This document shows, piece after piece, positions 21,716-34,967 of a DNA stretch of 64,000 nt. The position numbers and the translations under genes are program-made. The notes under the pieces are model-generated. The model did no database searches, had not been told where the DNA came from, and saw nothing but the letters and a program-made list of their open reading frames with translations. Positions within the stretch are counted from its first letter, which is position 1. Each line of letters begins with the position of its first letter. Origin of the DNA: Nannobrachium achirus (lineage: Eukaryota > Chordata > Actinopteri > Myctophiformes > Myctophidae); NCBI GenBank assembly GCA_963921795.1, contig OY997644.1, forward strand, positions 2,347,254-2,411,253, in the 5' to 3' direction.

Positions 21716-22096
21716 GTGTACAGTATGTAGATGTTTGGACACACTCAGCATCCTGTCAGCATGCATTCCAATGGAGTAGTAGTTTGGGGTTTGGGGTATT
21801 AGAAATGTTTCCACCTGGGCCCCCGGGTTTGTTAAGTCTATTTAGCCAGCCAAAGGTATGTGTCTACACCCTTAAGATCTAACCGCTTAGCTCACTCAAC
21901 TTGATGTCTCCATTTAACCAATACAACACATGTGCCCCGTATAATGGCACATGTGTGGCGTTGCAATGTCTGGCAGAGCACATATGTGGAAATGTACACC
22001 GTGAAAAACAGTGGTAAAACGTGGAATGAGGGAATGGTATGGTGCCCAGATTTCTCCTTATATGTCCCACAATGACACATGGCATGAAAACCTGAA

Positions 22097-22139
22097 AACA
22101 TGTAAAAAAAACACGCACGCACGCACACACGCACACTCA

Positions 22140-22181
<42 letters not shown>

Positions 22182-22220
22182 CACACGCATGCACACTCAC
22201 ATGCACACACGCACACATGC
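22097..22220. repeat. CA/CGCA microsatellite
   Basis: CACGCACG then (CA)n with interruptions, about 50 bp from the exon 3 donor. Confidence 0.95.
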
Positions 22221-22270
22221 ACACAAACAGAGAGAAATACAGAGAGAAAAAGGTATTCATAATACCGTAC

Positions 22271-22386
22271 CTAGGTTGAGCTTGGAGCAGGCTCCATTGC
22301 CACTCGTTCGTTTACTCAGTGGACATTTATAAATATCCCCCGTTTGGTGTGCTCCATTCATTTCATAGGGAGCCCCCACTAGTAAC
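22271..22386 (-). CDS. itga11: itga11 exon 3 (propeller blade 1)
   Basis: Starts with the G that completes the Trp codon from exon 2, then LLVGAPYEMNGAHQTGDIYK and CPLSKRTSGNGACSKLNLG. The VGAP and GDIYKCP motifs belong to the first integrin propeller repeat, and the cysteine pair CPL...ACSK matches the alpha-11 pattern. Donor is GTACGG, phase 1. A CA microsatellite begins about 50 bp downstream in the intron. Confidence 0.95.
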
Positions 22387-22870
22387 CTGTGAAAAAATGA
22401 AATCCAAAAGTCAATGAACACGTACCTATAGCCTGTAGGCTACTACAGCAGCACACATGAAGAGATTTGGAATGGTTGCTCACGTTCGCGTAAAAGTCAC
22501 TCATATGATTAAGACTTTTTGGTGGCCAGGGGCAACGACCAGGTTTTGTGCTTGGATGTGTGCGAGGCATGAGGCTGGCACGGGATGAAAAAATAAAAAG
22601 CTTCGTTGTTTGGCACCACCGGGGGTTTTTATGCCCTCCAGAGCTTTACAGTACATAATTGTATATGTCAACTGTGAAAAAAAGAACGCAGTTCCTGAGT
22701 GGGGATCAATGAAATTCACATTTTCCACGCTCTGCCCATGGTCTAGTGCCCCAGGGCTGCAGACCCATGAGACCTGATTTCTGAGTAAGTGTATCTCAAT
22801 CTGATGTCTAAAGCCCAGTGGGAATACATCGCTCTATTGACATAGGCCTAACATTGAAATGTATAAATAG

Positions 22871-23240
22871 GGCTGGGACTCGATTAAAAAAATGTATCTA
22901 ATTAATCAGAGGCTTTGTAATTAATTAATCGAAATTAATCGCATATAAATATTTGACCTGAGAGGCATTTTTTTCAAGTAAAACACATTTTGTTGTACGA
23001 GTGAATCAATAAGTGAGTTTTTTAAATCTAAATTTCGCATCCACTGGGCCAAGCAAATCGCTCTGATCGGCTACTTCTCCATTTGCGTTTGTTGTCTCTT
23101 CTTGGTTGGTGCATCGCTATGATCGGTATGCCCAAAACTAAAGGTTCTGTGGTGCAACGCGATTAAAATGCGTTAATTTTTTTAATCACATTAATTTCCT
23201 GTAATTAATTAATCGCAATTAATCAGTTAAAGTCCCAGCC
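22871..23240. mobile_element. MITE with ATTAATTAATCG-rich interior
   Basis: Inverted ends GGCTGGGACT and AGTCCCAGCC, with TAATTAATCG and AATTAATCGCAT near each end. No clear TSD seen. Lacks the common palindrome. Confidence 0.65.
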
Positions 23241-23359
23241 AATGAACTTATAAACTGAGTAGGCCTACTGTACATGACCAAGGCTAAACTAACCTGGGTT
23301 GTAAGAGTGGAAAATCAATGTGGTGCTCACACACGCGAACACCCAACGGCACGCACGTG

Positions 23360-23485
<126 letters not shown>

Positions 23486-23823
23486 CAGCAGGAACCTCGG
23501 CTGGTACACATCTGTGTGACAGGCTAGCATTTAAAGGTACTAACCATTTCATTTCCCACATCATGCGGACTGCTTTACCACAGGTCTCTCCTGACAGCTG
23601 AATGCTAGTCAAACTAAATATCCATGTCTCTGGACCATTAGACCGCCATAAGCTCACGAGGATACTTTACTTCTACAAAGCAGGCTTGCTGGCATTCAGA
23701 GATTCTTTGGGAATGACGTTAACCTTGTGGGGAGACGGACCCACACTTGACTTCAGAATAACGTCCTCCGAGGCAGGTCAGCGCGGTCTCATAAATGTCA
23801 GAGAGAGGTTTTCAGTGACTTAA

Positions 23824-24413
23824 CGCATTCAGAACGGGTACACATGTGTATCATTATTTTATGCTTTAACTATTGAAAAATAGCAGATATACAAGCTCAC
23901 AGCGCGGCACCGAGTGCCGCGCTGCGAGCTTGTAGATCTGCTATTTTTGAAAAATCATGAAAATTTGAATTTTGACCCGATTCTATAAGTGTCTTTTCAA
24001 TCCTTATAAGACTTTTTGAAAAAAACCTATGTTTCTATGTCAGCAATCTGGCCAGCCATCGTCAAAGAAAAGGTCCTTTTCACTTAAATGGAGCTCAGTT
24101 AGTCTGTTCTTGAGAGACTACTATGTCAGTGGTTCTCAAACCTTTTCATGTGAAGGACCCCCAAAATGATATTTATTTGGCCACAGACCCCCATCTCAAA
24201 ATATTTAGTTCCGGGGACCCTCCAGAAGCAAAATTTTACAAACGTTCGCTTTAAAAATGCATTATATTCAAAGATTTGCACATATTTTCACAACTTTTTT
24301 CAAAAATAGCAGATCTACAAGCTCGCAGCGCGGCACTCGGTGCCACGCTGTGAGCTTGTATATCTGCTATTTTTCACTGGTTAAAGCATTCAATAATTCT
24401 AGGCCTAAATTGG
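23824..24413. mobile_element. piggyBac-like family B, full length, two palindromes
   Basis: TTAA at 23820-23823 and 24414-24417. Palindromes at 23875-23949 and 24303-24378 are reverse complements of each other and lie in the long terminal inverted repeats. One arm of each has GATATACAAGC instead of GATCTACAAGC. Confidence 0.85.
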
Positions 24414-25189
24414 TTAATGCAATGGAGAATATAAAATAGTCGCCGTACGTGTTTTCCTCAGGACCCGAGTGATGAGATAAAGACCAAAGGGAGCTATAAC
24501 TCAGGAGGGCATTTCAGAGATAAGGGCTCTTTGTAATTCTAAGTGGTGAAACAGGCCACTCTATATGTCATGCCTAAAATGCCATTACTGTACTTTATGT
24601 GTGAAATATACGTTAGGGTTTGGGGCAATAGCATGTGATGTGTTCCTTGGCAACAGTTGCATAACTTCTTGTAAACACTATTAAACAGTCCCCACAAATA
24701 ATACATTGTACAGTCACAAGGTTCTGCTATACGTACTGTACATTGCCTTGACATTATAGAATAGCTCAGAAGTACAGTAGCATGCAGGCGCCAGTTTCTT
24801 CTTTTCGTTTTGGCTGTTCCCTTCAGGGGTCATCTCATCTGCCTCCATCTGACTCTTTCCTCTGCCTCCTCTTCTTTCACACCAACTAACCTCTTTCACT
24901 ACAGCCATAAATCTCCTCTTTGGTCTTCCTCTATCCAGTCCAGGCCTAAAGTCAGCTTAGTCAAACTCGCAGATTGTACGATACCTTAACTAATCATATG
25001 ACGAAAAAGTTCCATGTAATGTACTTGACACACTGAGTGCATTTTATTAAACAATAATTTAATAGCAGAGTGCTATTTAATTGTGATTTGATTTTTGTAT
25101 ATTTTGGACGCTCGGAGTAAAAGTAATCTGAGTAACTGTAAGCGAGTGTTTCTGGAATTTTCCTGCAATCTTATTTTCTTTCAAAATGA

Positions 25190-25830
25190 TATAGCGCGCC
25201 CCTTTGGCCAATTGAGGTAAGATTGGTTTCAGTGATATTTGGACTAACCTTCTACAGTATTTCATCATGAAAATGTGACTTTGCATGTATGTTTTAGAGG
25301 CAGAAGAATAATTTGCATCAAACTGCAATATTCAATATATAATATTCAATTATTAAAAAATATTTTTTAAATCTAAAAGAAATCCGATCTGACAGATAGA
25401 TATTGGTCCAAAGTTCATGTAAAAAAAGTTCTGTGCACGTGACGCGAAAATCCCAGGATAAAAACGGGTTTAAGCGTTTTGCAAACTGCTCAAAATGGCG
25501 GAAAATCTAAGGGCGGAGCTTACTTAACAAAGACACAGATGTCTTCGGCTTGAGTCAAGGCACGCGTGTAAATTTTCAAATGCTTTGTATAGCGCCCCCC
25601 TTTGGCCAATTAGAATAAGATTGGTTTCAGTGATATTTGGACTAACCCTCTACATCTTTGCCAAATGTCATGAAGGTGTGACTTTGCATGTATGATTTAG
25701 AGATAGAAGAAAAATTTGCATAAAACTACAATATTCATTGAATTATTAAAAAAATAATGTTTCACTTTAAAAGAAATCCGCCGAGACAGATCTTTAGTTA
25801 TTGGTCCAAAGTTCATGTAAAAAAAGAGAT
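25190..25830. repeat. Two direct copies of a ~240-bp repeat
   Basis: About 25190-25430 and 25590-25830 share CCCCTTTGGCCAATT, TTGGTTTCAGTGATATTTGG, GTGACTTTGCATGTATG and TTGGTCCAAAGTTCATG in order. Probably one dispersed repeat with internal duplication. Confidence 0.75.
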
Positions 25831-26089
25831 CAATCTTTACTGTTTTTCATATAATTCAAAATGGTGGGAGAACTAAAGATCAGAGGTCAAAAGTCAGAGT
25901 GTAAAAGTTGTTCGGCATGAGGAGACGCATAAGTGTATACAGGTTTCATGGCTGTATCTCATACAGAGCATGAGCTATACCTGTTCAAAGTTTGCATTTC
26001 AAGCCACTAGAGAAAAAGTGGCGGAAGAGAAAGTACAATATCAATGAGTGGCCTTTGCCACTGTGTGGCTTGGCCACTAATAATGGCTC

Positions 26090-27030
26090 AGATTCATATA
26101 GTGCTTTTCTAAGTAATTCGCTTTACTAGGAACCAACTTTAATAAGAGAAAAACGAATAAAATAAAGTTCTAGTTTAAAATCGATAAAATGTTGGGGAGT
26201 GGGTTGGGGTAGTGGTGGAATAAGTAATCACATGTTTTACTTAAGAAGAAGTACTCTGTTACAAATAAAATTCCGGAAAGTACCAAAAGTAGAGCTGGCA
26301 GAGAACTGAGATGACTAGGAGCGACAATGAAAATTGGAAATACTCCAGTAAAGTAAAAACTGCTCAAAATTGTACAAAGTACAGAACTTGAGTAAATGTA
26401 CTTACAGTAGTTACTCTACACCACTGGATTGGGGAGACATTCTAACTGTCACCTAGGAATAGAAGTATCTGTTTTCATCTAAGTGAAAACCAGAAGGATG
26501 GCAAGAGGCATATAGGAACAGCTGTCTCAGTTGTCCACGGGTATCCCTTAGGATAGACACTCGACACCACATTATAACAAAACTCTGAAACCTCTGACCT
26601 CCCGCTAGGATTTCTGGGTCAACCTCAGACACCTCTAGGTTTCAAAACATGTCTAATTATTACTCCCTGTTCCATATGAGGTAAACCTTGGTAGCATTTA
26701 GGTGAAATGGCGTGTGCAGTGCACAGTACCTCTGCTCTCTATGTTCTGTTACCTTGACACTTGACATCAACGGTCTGTGTTTTGAAAGTAACAGAAGTAT
26801 GCAGTATTACTTAATGCAGGGCACCTTTGTGTTGTGAGAAGTGTGGAAAAAAGAACTGCTGACTACAATTGTAGTATTCCAATCACTTTACATTGAATAA
26901 TCAATGAAGAACTTTTAAATGTAATGGACCATAAATGCTTTGCGTCTGTCTGATATGAACAGTTACTGCATGTATATCCTTGCTTCAGTGAAAATGAATG
27001 TGCTGCTGGTCCCTGTTCATTAATTTGCTT
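26090..27030. other. Intron 2 stretch without recognised genes
   Basis: Contains a fragment of family G (AAGTACTCTGTTAC, GTAAATGTACTTACAGTAG at about 26220-26420). Nothing else recognised. Confidence 0.45.
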
Positions 27031-27034
27031 ACTG

Positions 27035-27473
27035 CAGGGGTCTTCAACGTTTTCAGGCCAAGGACCCCTTAGTTGAGAGAGAGATGAAGCAGGGACCCCC
27101 ACAACCTGTTCATAGATTCCAAATAGTTTCATTGTTTGACAACACAATCATGTATTTTGGATTCTGTCAATTTCTGTTTTCAGATATTTAACCACTTGAA
27201 CCGTCAATACTTAATAAACTTGGACTTTCACTCTGTACTTAGTCTGCTCTTTTTCCCCTCTACACCAAAGCTCTTGGCCAAAAATAGCCGATCTACAAGC
27301 TCAGATCGGCTATTTTTGGCTAAAGTTCTTCAAGGATTCAAGTATAAAAGTATAAAAGTATAAAAAAGTATAAAAAAGGAGAACAAAGTTTCTATCACAC
27401 AAAGATTTGGAGGACCCCCTGAAGTAACTCTGAGGACCCCCTAGGGGTCCCGGACCCCTGTTGAAGACCCCTG
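27035..27473. mobile_element. hAT-like family D with palindrome
   Basis: Ends CAGGGGTCTTCAACG and GTTGAAGACCCCTG; TSD GCTTACTG/CCTTACTG, 7 of 8. Short palindrome at 27279-27323 with shoulders TTGGCC and GGCTAA. Confidence 0.85.
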
Positions 27474-28121
27474 CCTTACTGTAAATAGTTATGGAGTCCT
27501 ACGCAAGTCCTGACGTCAACGCCAAGAGCTTTATACCATCCAAAAATCCCATAGACTGTTTTAAATCAAATGGATTGGATTGTGAAGTGTTAAATGTTTG
27601 GACCCACCAGGAAGAGAAGTCTTCACTGTGGTGAGGATTAATGGGGATCCGTAATAAACAATAAACATAATTTAACAACTGTGCTCCAAAGACTTTATTG
27701 GTACTAATTTGGTCATTGCAGTTACTAAATGACTGATGTTATTTAATTAATCAAAGGATAACTGATCTCTAAAATGCAATTGAGCTCATTCACACAATAT
27801 TTTGAAAAAGCTCTTAGGTTTTGATGTTGTCTTTGCTAATAAAATCATTAAGAATTAAAATATATATATATATTTATACTAAATAGTCACTGTGTGTATA
27901 TAAATATATATCTAGGAAAAGTAGCACCAGTTATTGTGGCTTTTACAACGCTGACTGAAGCCAAGAGGAGAAGCTGTTAAAACAGTACAGTAAATCACTG
28001 GTAATATATGAGTGACTCATATGCAAACAAGCAGTGATGGATGTGCTCCTCGAAGCCAGCGCGATTCAACTCTCACAGACTCTGGAAATCATTTTCACCT
28101 CATAGCCATTAATATCAGGAG

Positions 28122-28678
28122 CAGGGGCGTCACTAGGGGTAGGAAAGTGGGACTGAGTTACTAGGGCCCAAGGTGGTGGAAGGGCCTTAATTATTTTATA
28201 CTTTAGCTTTTGAAAAATAGCAGATATACAAGCTCACAGCGCGGCACCGAGTGCCGCGCTACGAGCTTGTAGATCTGCTATTTTTTAAAAGTCGTGGAAA
28301 ATGTGTGCAAATCTTTGAATATATGTATTTTTTAAGCAAACATTTGTAACTCAAATTTTGCTTCTGGGGGGGTCCCTGGAACACAATATTTGGATATGGG
28401 GGTCCGTGGCCAAATACATACCATTTTGGGGGTCCTTCACATGAAAAGGTTTGAGCTCCACTGACATCGAAACATAGGTTTAAAAAGAAACCTTAGAAGG
28501 ATTTGAATTATTCAAAGATTTTCATGATTTTTCAAAAATAGCAGATCTACAAGCTCGCAGCGCGGCACTCGGTGCCGCGCTGTGAGCTTGTATATCTGCT
28601 ATTTTTCAATAGTTAAAGCACAGGGGCCCCACAGTGAATCCTTGTACCCAGGGCCCAGAATTTGGTGCGACACCCCTG
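28122..28678. mobile_element. hAT-like family I carrying part of family B and two palindromes
   Basis: Ends CAGGGGCGTCAC and GTGCGACACCCCTG; TSD ATCAGGAG is perfect (28114-28121, 28679-28686). Palindromes at 28209-28286 and 28534-28612. Confidence 0.9.
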
Positions 28679-29399
28679 ATCAGGAGTATTACTGCAGCTA
28701 TGGCTGTCCAGTGGCACCAGGAGAAGCTGTAAGCTAAAGTTCAACTCAGGACACTGCTAACCTTGATGAATGGGAGCCATTGTTGCCTTTCACTTTCGGA
28801 GGTCTGCCTGAGAACGACGTTCCTCTCGAGTTCTGTTCAACAGAAGCTGTTCAAACAATTATGTTCCAGGACTCATTAGAGTCAAACGCTTTAGTTATGG
28901 CCGGGGCATAACTCGGCAGAGATGGTGATGACATTGTAAGAAATAACTTGACCTAAAATGTAATGCCCGGACGGACATTTAACTCCCATGGTTACCAGAG
29001 AATACAGGATTTTTTTCTTAGTCTGAGGAAATCGCCATGTCCCGGCCCAAGCTGGCATTAATGTGGTAATGTTTTCCATATTTTGGTAAGAGGAGACGTG
29101 TATAACCGTGAAACCACATCCCCAGTCCCAAACAAAAGCCTGTGTCTACTCCTGCTTCAATATCACGCTTGTCGCTTGCTCCTTACATTTCATAGATTGG
29201 CGGGTTACAGTATCTGTTGCTGTGGAAATGTTATCCAGTTAACCAAAGTATATATATTTTGTAATATTTTTACAATAGATTTGCAAGTAAGATCTCAAAC
29301 TCACATTGTGTACAAAGTTGTTGTGATCGCCCCAGCCACGAAACATGACTGTCAAGACAGTCATGTATGAACTTCAACCTGGTCTTTGCATTCTCTCAA

Positions 29400-29800
29400 T
29401 TTTTGCCCCGAACATGTACATAAATGTTCAGATTACAAATATAAAGTGCTTATCCCATGGCCACGGATGGCACAATACTGTACAGTACAGGCCCTCAGAA
29501 GTACCTGTATCTTCTGCATTGTTCCATAAAAAGCATTTTAATCCGATCGATGGCCATGTTCTCTGTATTTCCTCCATATGCATTCAACTGTGCGATCGGT
29601 TGGGGAGGTGTACTGCACTCTGATACATTATAACTCTATGAGAAGATGGCCACCGATCGGATTTAAATGCTTTTTATTGAACAATATGGAAGATGGTTGC
29701 TTCTGCGCTGCGGGCCCCAGTATTGTGCCATCCATGGCAATGGGTTAAGCACTTTATATTTGAAATCCGAACTTTTATGTGGGGAAAATATACAGAAACT
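29400..29800. repeat. Inverted-repeat element
   Basis: Arms about 29400-29555 and 29645-29800 pair: AAATATAAAGTGCTTATCCC with TAAGCACTTTATATTTGAAA, and AAAAGCATTTTAATCCGATC with GATCGGATTTAAATGC. Arms have diverged. No ORF. Confidence 0.7.
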
Positions 29801-30204
29801 GCAAAAACCTGTTGTGACTGTTGTGAACAATGGCTATGATCCCACCAACCCCACCCCACCCTGCTTTCTTCCAACTATCATGTCTAGTAAACTATACAAG
29901 CTCCGAGTCTTCAACCCCACCCACTACCAAAGCTCTCCACCTGACCAATTTAGCTATTCCCATTTTACAGTGAACTCAATCTTTTGTTTCTCTCTCTTCT
30001 GTTTGGCATTAGAAACGCCAGCGCCATTTACCCGCCAAACATGTAATTGTTGATTACTTCACGATTAGTTCGGCCAAATATTTGCATTGGTTTTTTGAAT
30101 TTCTTTGTATTGAAACACAGAGATGAAAATAAACCTGGGCTGAGTCCCTGGTTTTAAAAATGCAGACTGTGACGGTGTAAATAGAGTGCATGATATTTCT
30201 CCCA

Positions 30205-30262
30205 TGGAAACTCTTTCGATGACCACCAATGGCTTCATTGGTGGTCATCGAAAGAGTTTCCA
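30205..30262. repeat. Perfect 27-bp hairpin with 4-base loop
   Basis: TGGAAACTCTTTCGATGACC ACCAATG is followed by GCTT and its exact complement. Not part of any repeat family seen here. Size is compatible with a small-RNA precursor, but no other support. Confidence 0.7.
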
Positions 30263-30660
30263 CGGCCATTTCCCAAAACCATAAAAAATGTGAAATAAAT
30301 TGGTAACTGGCAAAGTAAGCCGACCGTATTGCAGACCACACCACTGACTCCGTTCAACGCAAACGAGTTCTAAAGATTGGCTCGATCAGTCGTGTTATAC
30401 GTTTGCTGAAATATTTCAACACCCATAGGTGACACAAGCATCTCGCTGCAATAATATTACGATCAAAAGCACTGTTTTAAATTAAATTCAACGCGCACGG
30501 AGACTAGACCTGGCCAGACGTCAGCACATGGAACATTTATTTTGTTTGGGAGAGGAATGCTCCTCAACAGCTACAAGTTAAACAAAGGCAACAGCATTTT
30601 AAGGCCAGCGGTTGGAGGAGGACTTTCACAGACTCCTACTGGGTCTCTGTGGCCTGAAAC

Positions 30661-31222
30661 CAGGGGCGTCACAAGGGGTAGGAAAGTGGGACTGAGTTAC
30701 TAGGACCCAAGGTGGTGGAGGGGCCTTAATTATTTTATACTTTAGCTATTGAAAAATAGCAGATATACAAGCTCACAGCGCGGCACCGAGTGCCGCGCAG
30801 CGAGCTTGTAGATCTGCTATTTTTGAAAAGTCGTGAAAATGTGTGCAAATGTTTGAATATATGTATTTTTTAAGCGAACATTTGTAACTCAAATTTTGCT
30901 TCTGGGGGGTCCCTGGAACTCAATATTTTGAGATGGGGTTCCGTGGCCAGATACATATCATTTTGGGGGTCCTTCACATGAAAAGGTTTGAGCTCCACTG
31001 ACATAGAAACATAGGTTTTTCAAAAAAAACCTCTGAAGGATTTGAAATATTCAAAGATTTTCATGATTTTTCAAAAATAGCAGATCTACAAGCTCGCAGC
31101 GCGGCACTCGGTGCCGCGCTGTGAGCTTGTATATCTGCTATTTTTCAATAGTTAACATTCATGGGGGGGGCCCCGCAGTGAATCCTTGTACCCAGGGCCC
31201 AGAATTTGGTGCGACGCCCCTG
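30661..31222. mobile_element. hAT-like family I, second copy
   Basis: TSD CCTGAAAC is perfect (30653-30660, 31223-31230). Palindromes at 30750-30826 and 31073-31149. Very similar to 28122-28678, so recent activity is likely. Confidence 0.9.
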
Positions 31223-31494
31223 CCTGAAACTCTTGACTGAGCTTTAAGGAGTTAAAGGTCAGGTCCCTGCTGAGGAGACCTGGTCCATCTGTAGAAAAAC
31301 AAACAGTGGCAAATGGAAAGAAAGGGGGGTGTACAGTCAAGTCATGGAATTCAAGTCAGGGTATTCCGTCAGGAATAACACGGGTGGACGCTTGTTGCCA
31401 CCGGGGGGGCCGTGGCCTTTCCTTCTTTGGCTCCCCGAAGACCTGATCTGGCAGACTGTTTAGAAACTCCATCATCTTGGAGAGACACGAGACA

Positions 31495-32069
31495 GTGACA
31501 CATTCTCAGCCAGGGACGTGCTGGCCATGCATTGGGAAAAGCGGGACAACTCCCGAACGGCCGGTTCATTCCCGGGCCGGTCCAGGCCGGCCATTAGGAA
31601 TAAAATAAAAATAAAATGTCGGCCTTCGTTCCATTTTGGGGGCTGGGCGGCCAACAAAGTAAATCGGGCAGAAACCTCGTATCTCCAAGTTTCAAATTTG
31701 TAATTTTTTTCGCAAAGCAAAGCCCTGCTTCATCATACAAGGCTGTTGCACAAAGGTAGTGAAAACAGCAGATCTACAAGCACACAACGCCTCGCGGTGC
31801 GATGCGTTGTGTGCTTGTAGATCGGCTGTTTTCACTAGTTTAAATCATTTCTAAAATGATGTTGGACATACAAGGTTTCCATCCAACAACGACGAAATAT
31901 AACTCATGTACAGTAATTGGACCACTGGCTTGTCACTTTGTCACAAATCTTTGAGTAGCAGCAGCGCTATAGAGAGAGATCTCTCTCTATAGCACGCAAT
32001 GAGGGCCTCTCCAACTCTTTTTCCCGGGCTGAATCAGGGGCCCAGCATGTCCCTGGTGACACATTCTCA
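31495..32069. mobile_element. hAT-like family F (31511-32055) with flush 14-bp duplication
   Basis: GTGACACATTCTCA recurs on both sides of the element (31495-31508 and 32056-32069). Nested family A with palindrome at 31758-31836; its internal part is shortened. Confidence 0.85.
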
Positions 32070-32533
32070 ATGGTGGAAAGTAACTAAGCACATTTACTAC
32101 ACTAGTACTGTACTTAAGTAACATTTTGAGGTATTTGTACTTTACTTGAGTATTTCCCATTTCCAATACTTTCACTTCTACTCCACTACATTTATTTGAG
32201 AACTTTAGTTACTAGTTACTTTGTAGATTTTGATTATTATTACAAAACATGCATTAACCACTTCAGCCCTATATACATTTTGGCCATTTGAAAATAGCCG
32301 ATCTACAAGCTCTCAATGAGTCACATCGCAACGCATTGAGAGCTTGTAGACGTGCTATTTTCAAAAGATCTTTATACATTTGAAAACTTGAAATGGGACA
32401 TTTCTGCATAATGTGTACTTTTACTTTTGGTACTATAAGTACATTGTGATGCCAATACTTTTGTACTTTTACTCAAGTAAATGTAGAACTTAGCAAGTAA
32501 GAAATGTGATGACTTTTTCCGCCGCTGGACAAC
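32068..32533. mobile_element. Family G element (AGTAACTAAG type) with palindrome
   Basis: Starts near AATGGTGGAAAGTAACTAAG and ends near TTTCCGCCGCTG. A third copy of GTGACACATTCT follows at 32534. The palindrome 32286-32365 sits at its centre (AAGCTCTCAATG stem). Common fish repeat type. Confidence 0.7.
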
Positions 32534-32907
32534 GTGACACATTCTAGACATGGCAAGCTGTGCAGCTCCACGGGAGCCATGCACGGAACCTTTCAACATG
32601 CCTCGCAAAGATGTCTGAAGTTATAGTTGATGTCTACTCTGAAGTCAAGAATGGTGTCAAGACGAGTGGTTACGGAAAAATGTCACCCTGTGAAATTTTT
32701 ATGGCAAAAGTGTGTTTGGGATGGAACGCTCGTTTTTAATCGCCATTTCCCAACGTATTAATTTCACGGGGATGTCTTTTATAGCACGAAATGGTCTTAA
32801 TACAACTAAAATATTGTTTTTGAAGAACTTTGAAAGAAGTCTTTGTTCGAGATTTGCAGCGCTGTCTCAGTGGCGTCAGTTCAGAAAAAGCTAAGGTATG
32901 GCAACAT

Positions 32908-32955
32908 GGCTGGTGTCTTGCACGCGTGCCTTCGTGCGCGTGCAAGACACCAGCC
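32908..32955. repeat. Perfect 19-bp hairpin
   Basis: GGCTGGTGTCTTGCACGCG pairs with CGCGTGCAAGACACCAGCC across a 10-base loop. Not in any repeat family noted here. Confidence 0.7.
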
Positions 32956-33469
32956 TGGAGTTGTTAATTAACAATAATGCATTGCACCTGTGCAGCTGAC
33001 TTGCGGAACCTGGGAATATAGCATTCTGTCAAGTTTGGGAGAATAAAAGTCTGTTAAAGTGACCATTTTGTTAAATTTTGCATTTGTAGTTATTTTACTG
33101 TAATTTAACAACATAATAACCAAGACAGACATAAGAGACATTCATGGATTTATATTTAAAAGTAACTTTTATTTCCCCCCCTGGACCCAGGGTATGGCAG
33201 CTGCATATACCCCTGTCATACCCAAACCCAGTCTCAACATCACAGATATTACTAACTGCATGAATCCTGTAGTAAACGTTTGGTCCTCGCACGCTGGGAT
33301 AAAGTGCATTACTTTCTAAGACCTGAGGCCAATTCCGCAAAGATGCCTTCTAAATCAGTAGCTCTCACACTTTCAAGCAGCACGGCACGAAGTGACACGC
33401 TGTGAGCATCTGTGTCATCCAAAATGACACAGATGCTTTCTCCATTCTTTTTTTTCTTTTTTTTTCTTT

Positions 33470-33830
33470 TTTTTTTATCCCACGTTTTTTGCAACCCATT
33501 TTCTCACCCAGTGCCAACTACCTAACCTGTAGTCCTGGTTTCCGCTCTCCCTCTGCCGCGCCAGGGGAATTGGGGAGCCCCTGGCTGGCTAGAGGGAGGT
33601 AGTATAGAAACCAGGACTACTGCATGTTTTTGTGAGGGCATCTACCCTAGGTGACACGGGGAGAACATGCAAACTCCACACAGAAAGGCCCTATCGCCAA
33701 CCCCACCTAGGGTGTGGGCGCTGATGACGCGGAGGGAGGAACACGCCCCCCAGCACCCACAGCTTCCCCCGGCGGGAATCGAACCCAGGACCTTCTAGCT
33801 GTGAGGCGAAGGCGCCACCGTGCCCCTTTC
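33470..33830 (-). mobile_element. tRNA-derived SINE-like element, minus copy
   Basis: Complement of the 50946-51440 repeat: GGCGCCTTCGCCTCACAGCT, AGAAGGTCCTGGGTTCGATT (B box), then TTTCTGTGTGGAGTTTGCAT. Includes the tail with ACCAGGACTAC and the TTGCAAAAAACG end. Confidence 0.75.
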
Positions 33831-33845
33831 TCCAGTTGTAATGGG

Positions 33846-34174
33846 TCAGTAGTTCCCAGACTTTTCAGTCTCGAGAAACAAAAGAGAAATTTGATATCCT
33901 CCCGGGACCCAAACTAGTGAAAATAGACGATCTACAGTACAAGCACACATGTCGCGATGCGCTCCCTGCGATCTGCTATTTTCACTAGATCATAAAAGTA
34001 TTTTTTCCTCTAATCAATGTTTTTTTTTTCTTTTTTCTTTTGTGAATCTTTGGGGGATTTTTGTAAAATCTTTGAAATAACAATAATGATAAAAATAAAG
34101 GGGTATTTACTTGCGACCCATAAAAATTGTTCCGCGTCCCACATGTGGGTCCCGACCCACTGTATGGGAACCAC
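33846..34174. mobile_element. hAT-like remnant with palindrome
   Basis: CAGTAGTTCCCAGACTTTTC at one end and GGGAACCACTG at the other. Degenerate palindrome at 33917-33988 with ACTAGT/ACTAGA shoulders. Confidence 0.55.
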
Positions 34175-34967
34175 TGGGTCAAGTCATGATCAAAGAATGC
34201 TGTTTAACCGTTGTAAAGTTCTCCTGTGATGCTTGTGCAATCCAGATACCAAGCTGAGCCTGTTGAACAATCATGCTAGAATGGCTGGCAGGCACTGCTA
34301 TTTGGCACATACGTTTGTGGGCAAAGTCAATAACAGTTATAATTTAAATTCCCCTAAAAGCTCAAACCCGAAAGGAAAACCCACAAGGAGAAGTGATTCT
34401 AAATACAATATAAATAAAGTTTTGACACACCAAAATTAGATTAAAATTAGGAGGAAAGAACATATTAAGTGGTTTGGGACAATGATGTGTTGTAATTATC
34501 ATGTTTTGTGTGTTCTCAAAATATGTTTTTAGCGTTCGGTAAATTAAAATTGTTTCTGGACAATTTTCAAACTTTCAAGGAATGTAGTTCTTTTGACCAT
34601 CAAGCCACCACACACACTCAGCCGCACGCACACACACACACGTACACGGCCACACGCACATGCACATGCACATGCACAAGTGTGGATACGATATGGATGT
34701 GCATGGGTATATACTTGTCGTTGTTCTGTTATACTGGGTAGGACAGGGATGATGCAAAATGTGCAAATGCAGCATTGTTCAAATTACAGCTGTGTCCAGA
34801 ATTGTAATGCAGTCACATTGCATTCATGTTCAACAGTATTCCTTAAAATGTCTTGTTACATGCAACTGTCAGTATTTAATTTGATTAGCCCCCAAGTGTG
34901 TCAAATCAATGTCCCATATAAATATTCACTCTATTTGTGGTGGTTGCTTAGCATTCATTCATAATTG

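Noticed and set aside
29667-30053. 128-codon plus-strand frame
   Set aside because: Begins in an inverted-repeat element; no domain or signal recognised and no splice context.
34593-34964. Frame HTLSRTHTHTRTRPH and similar
   Set aside because: CA/CG-rich simple sequence.
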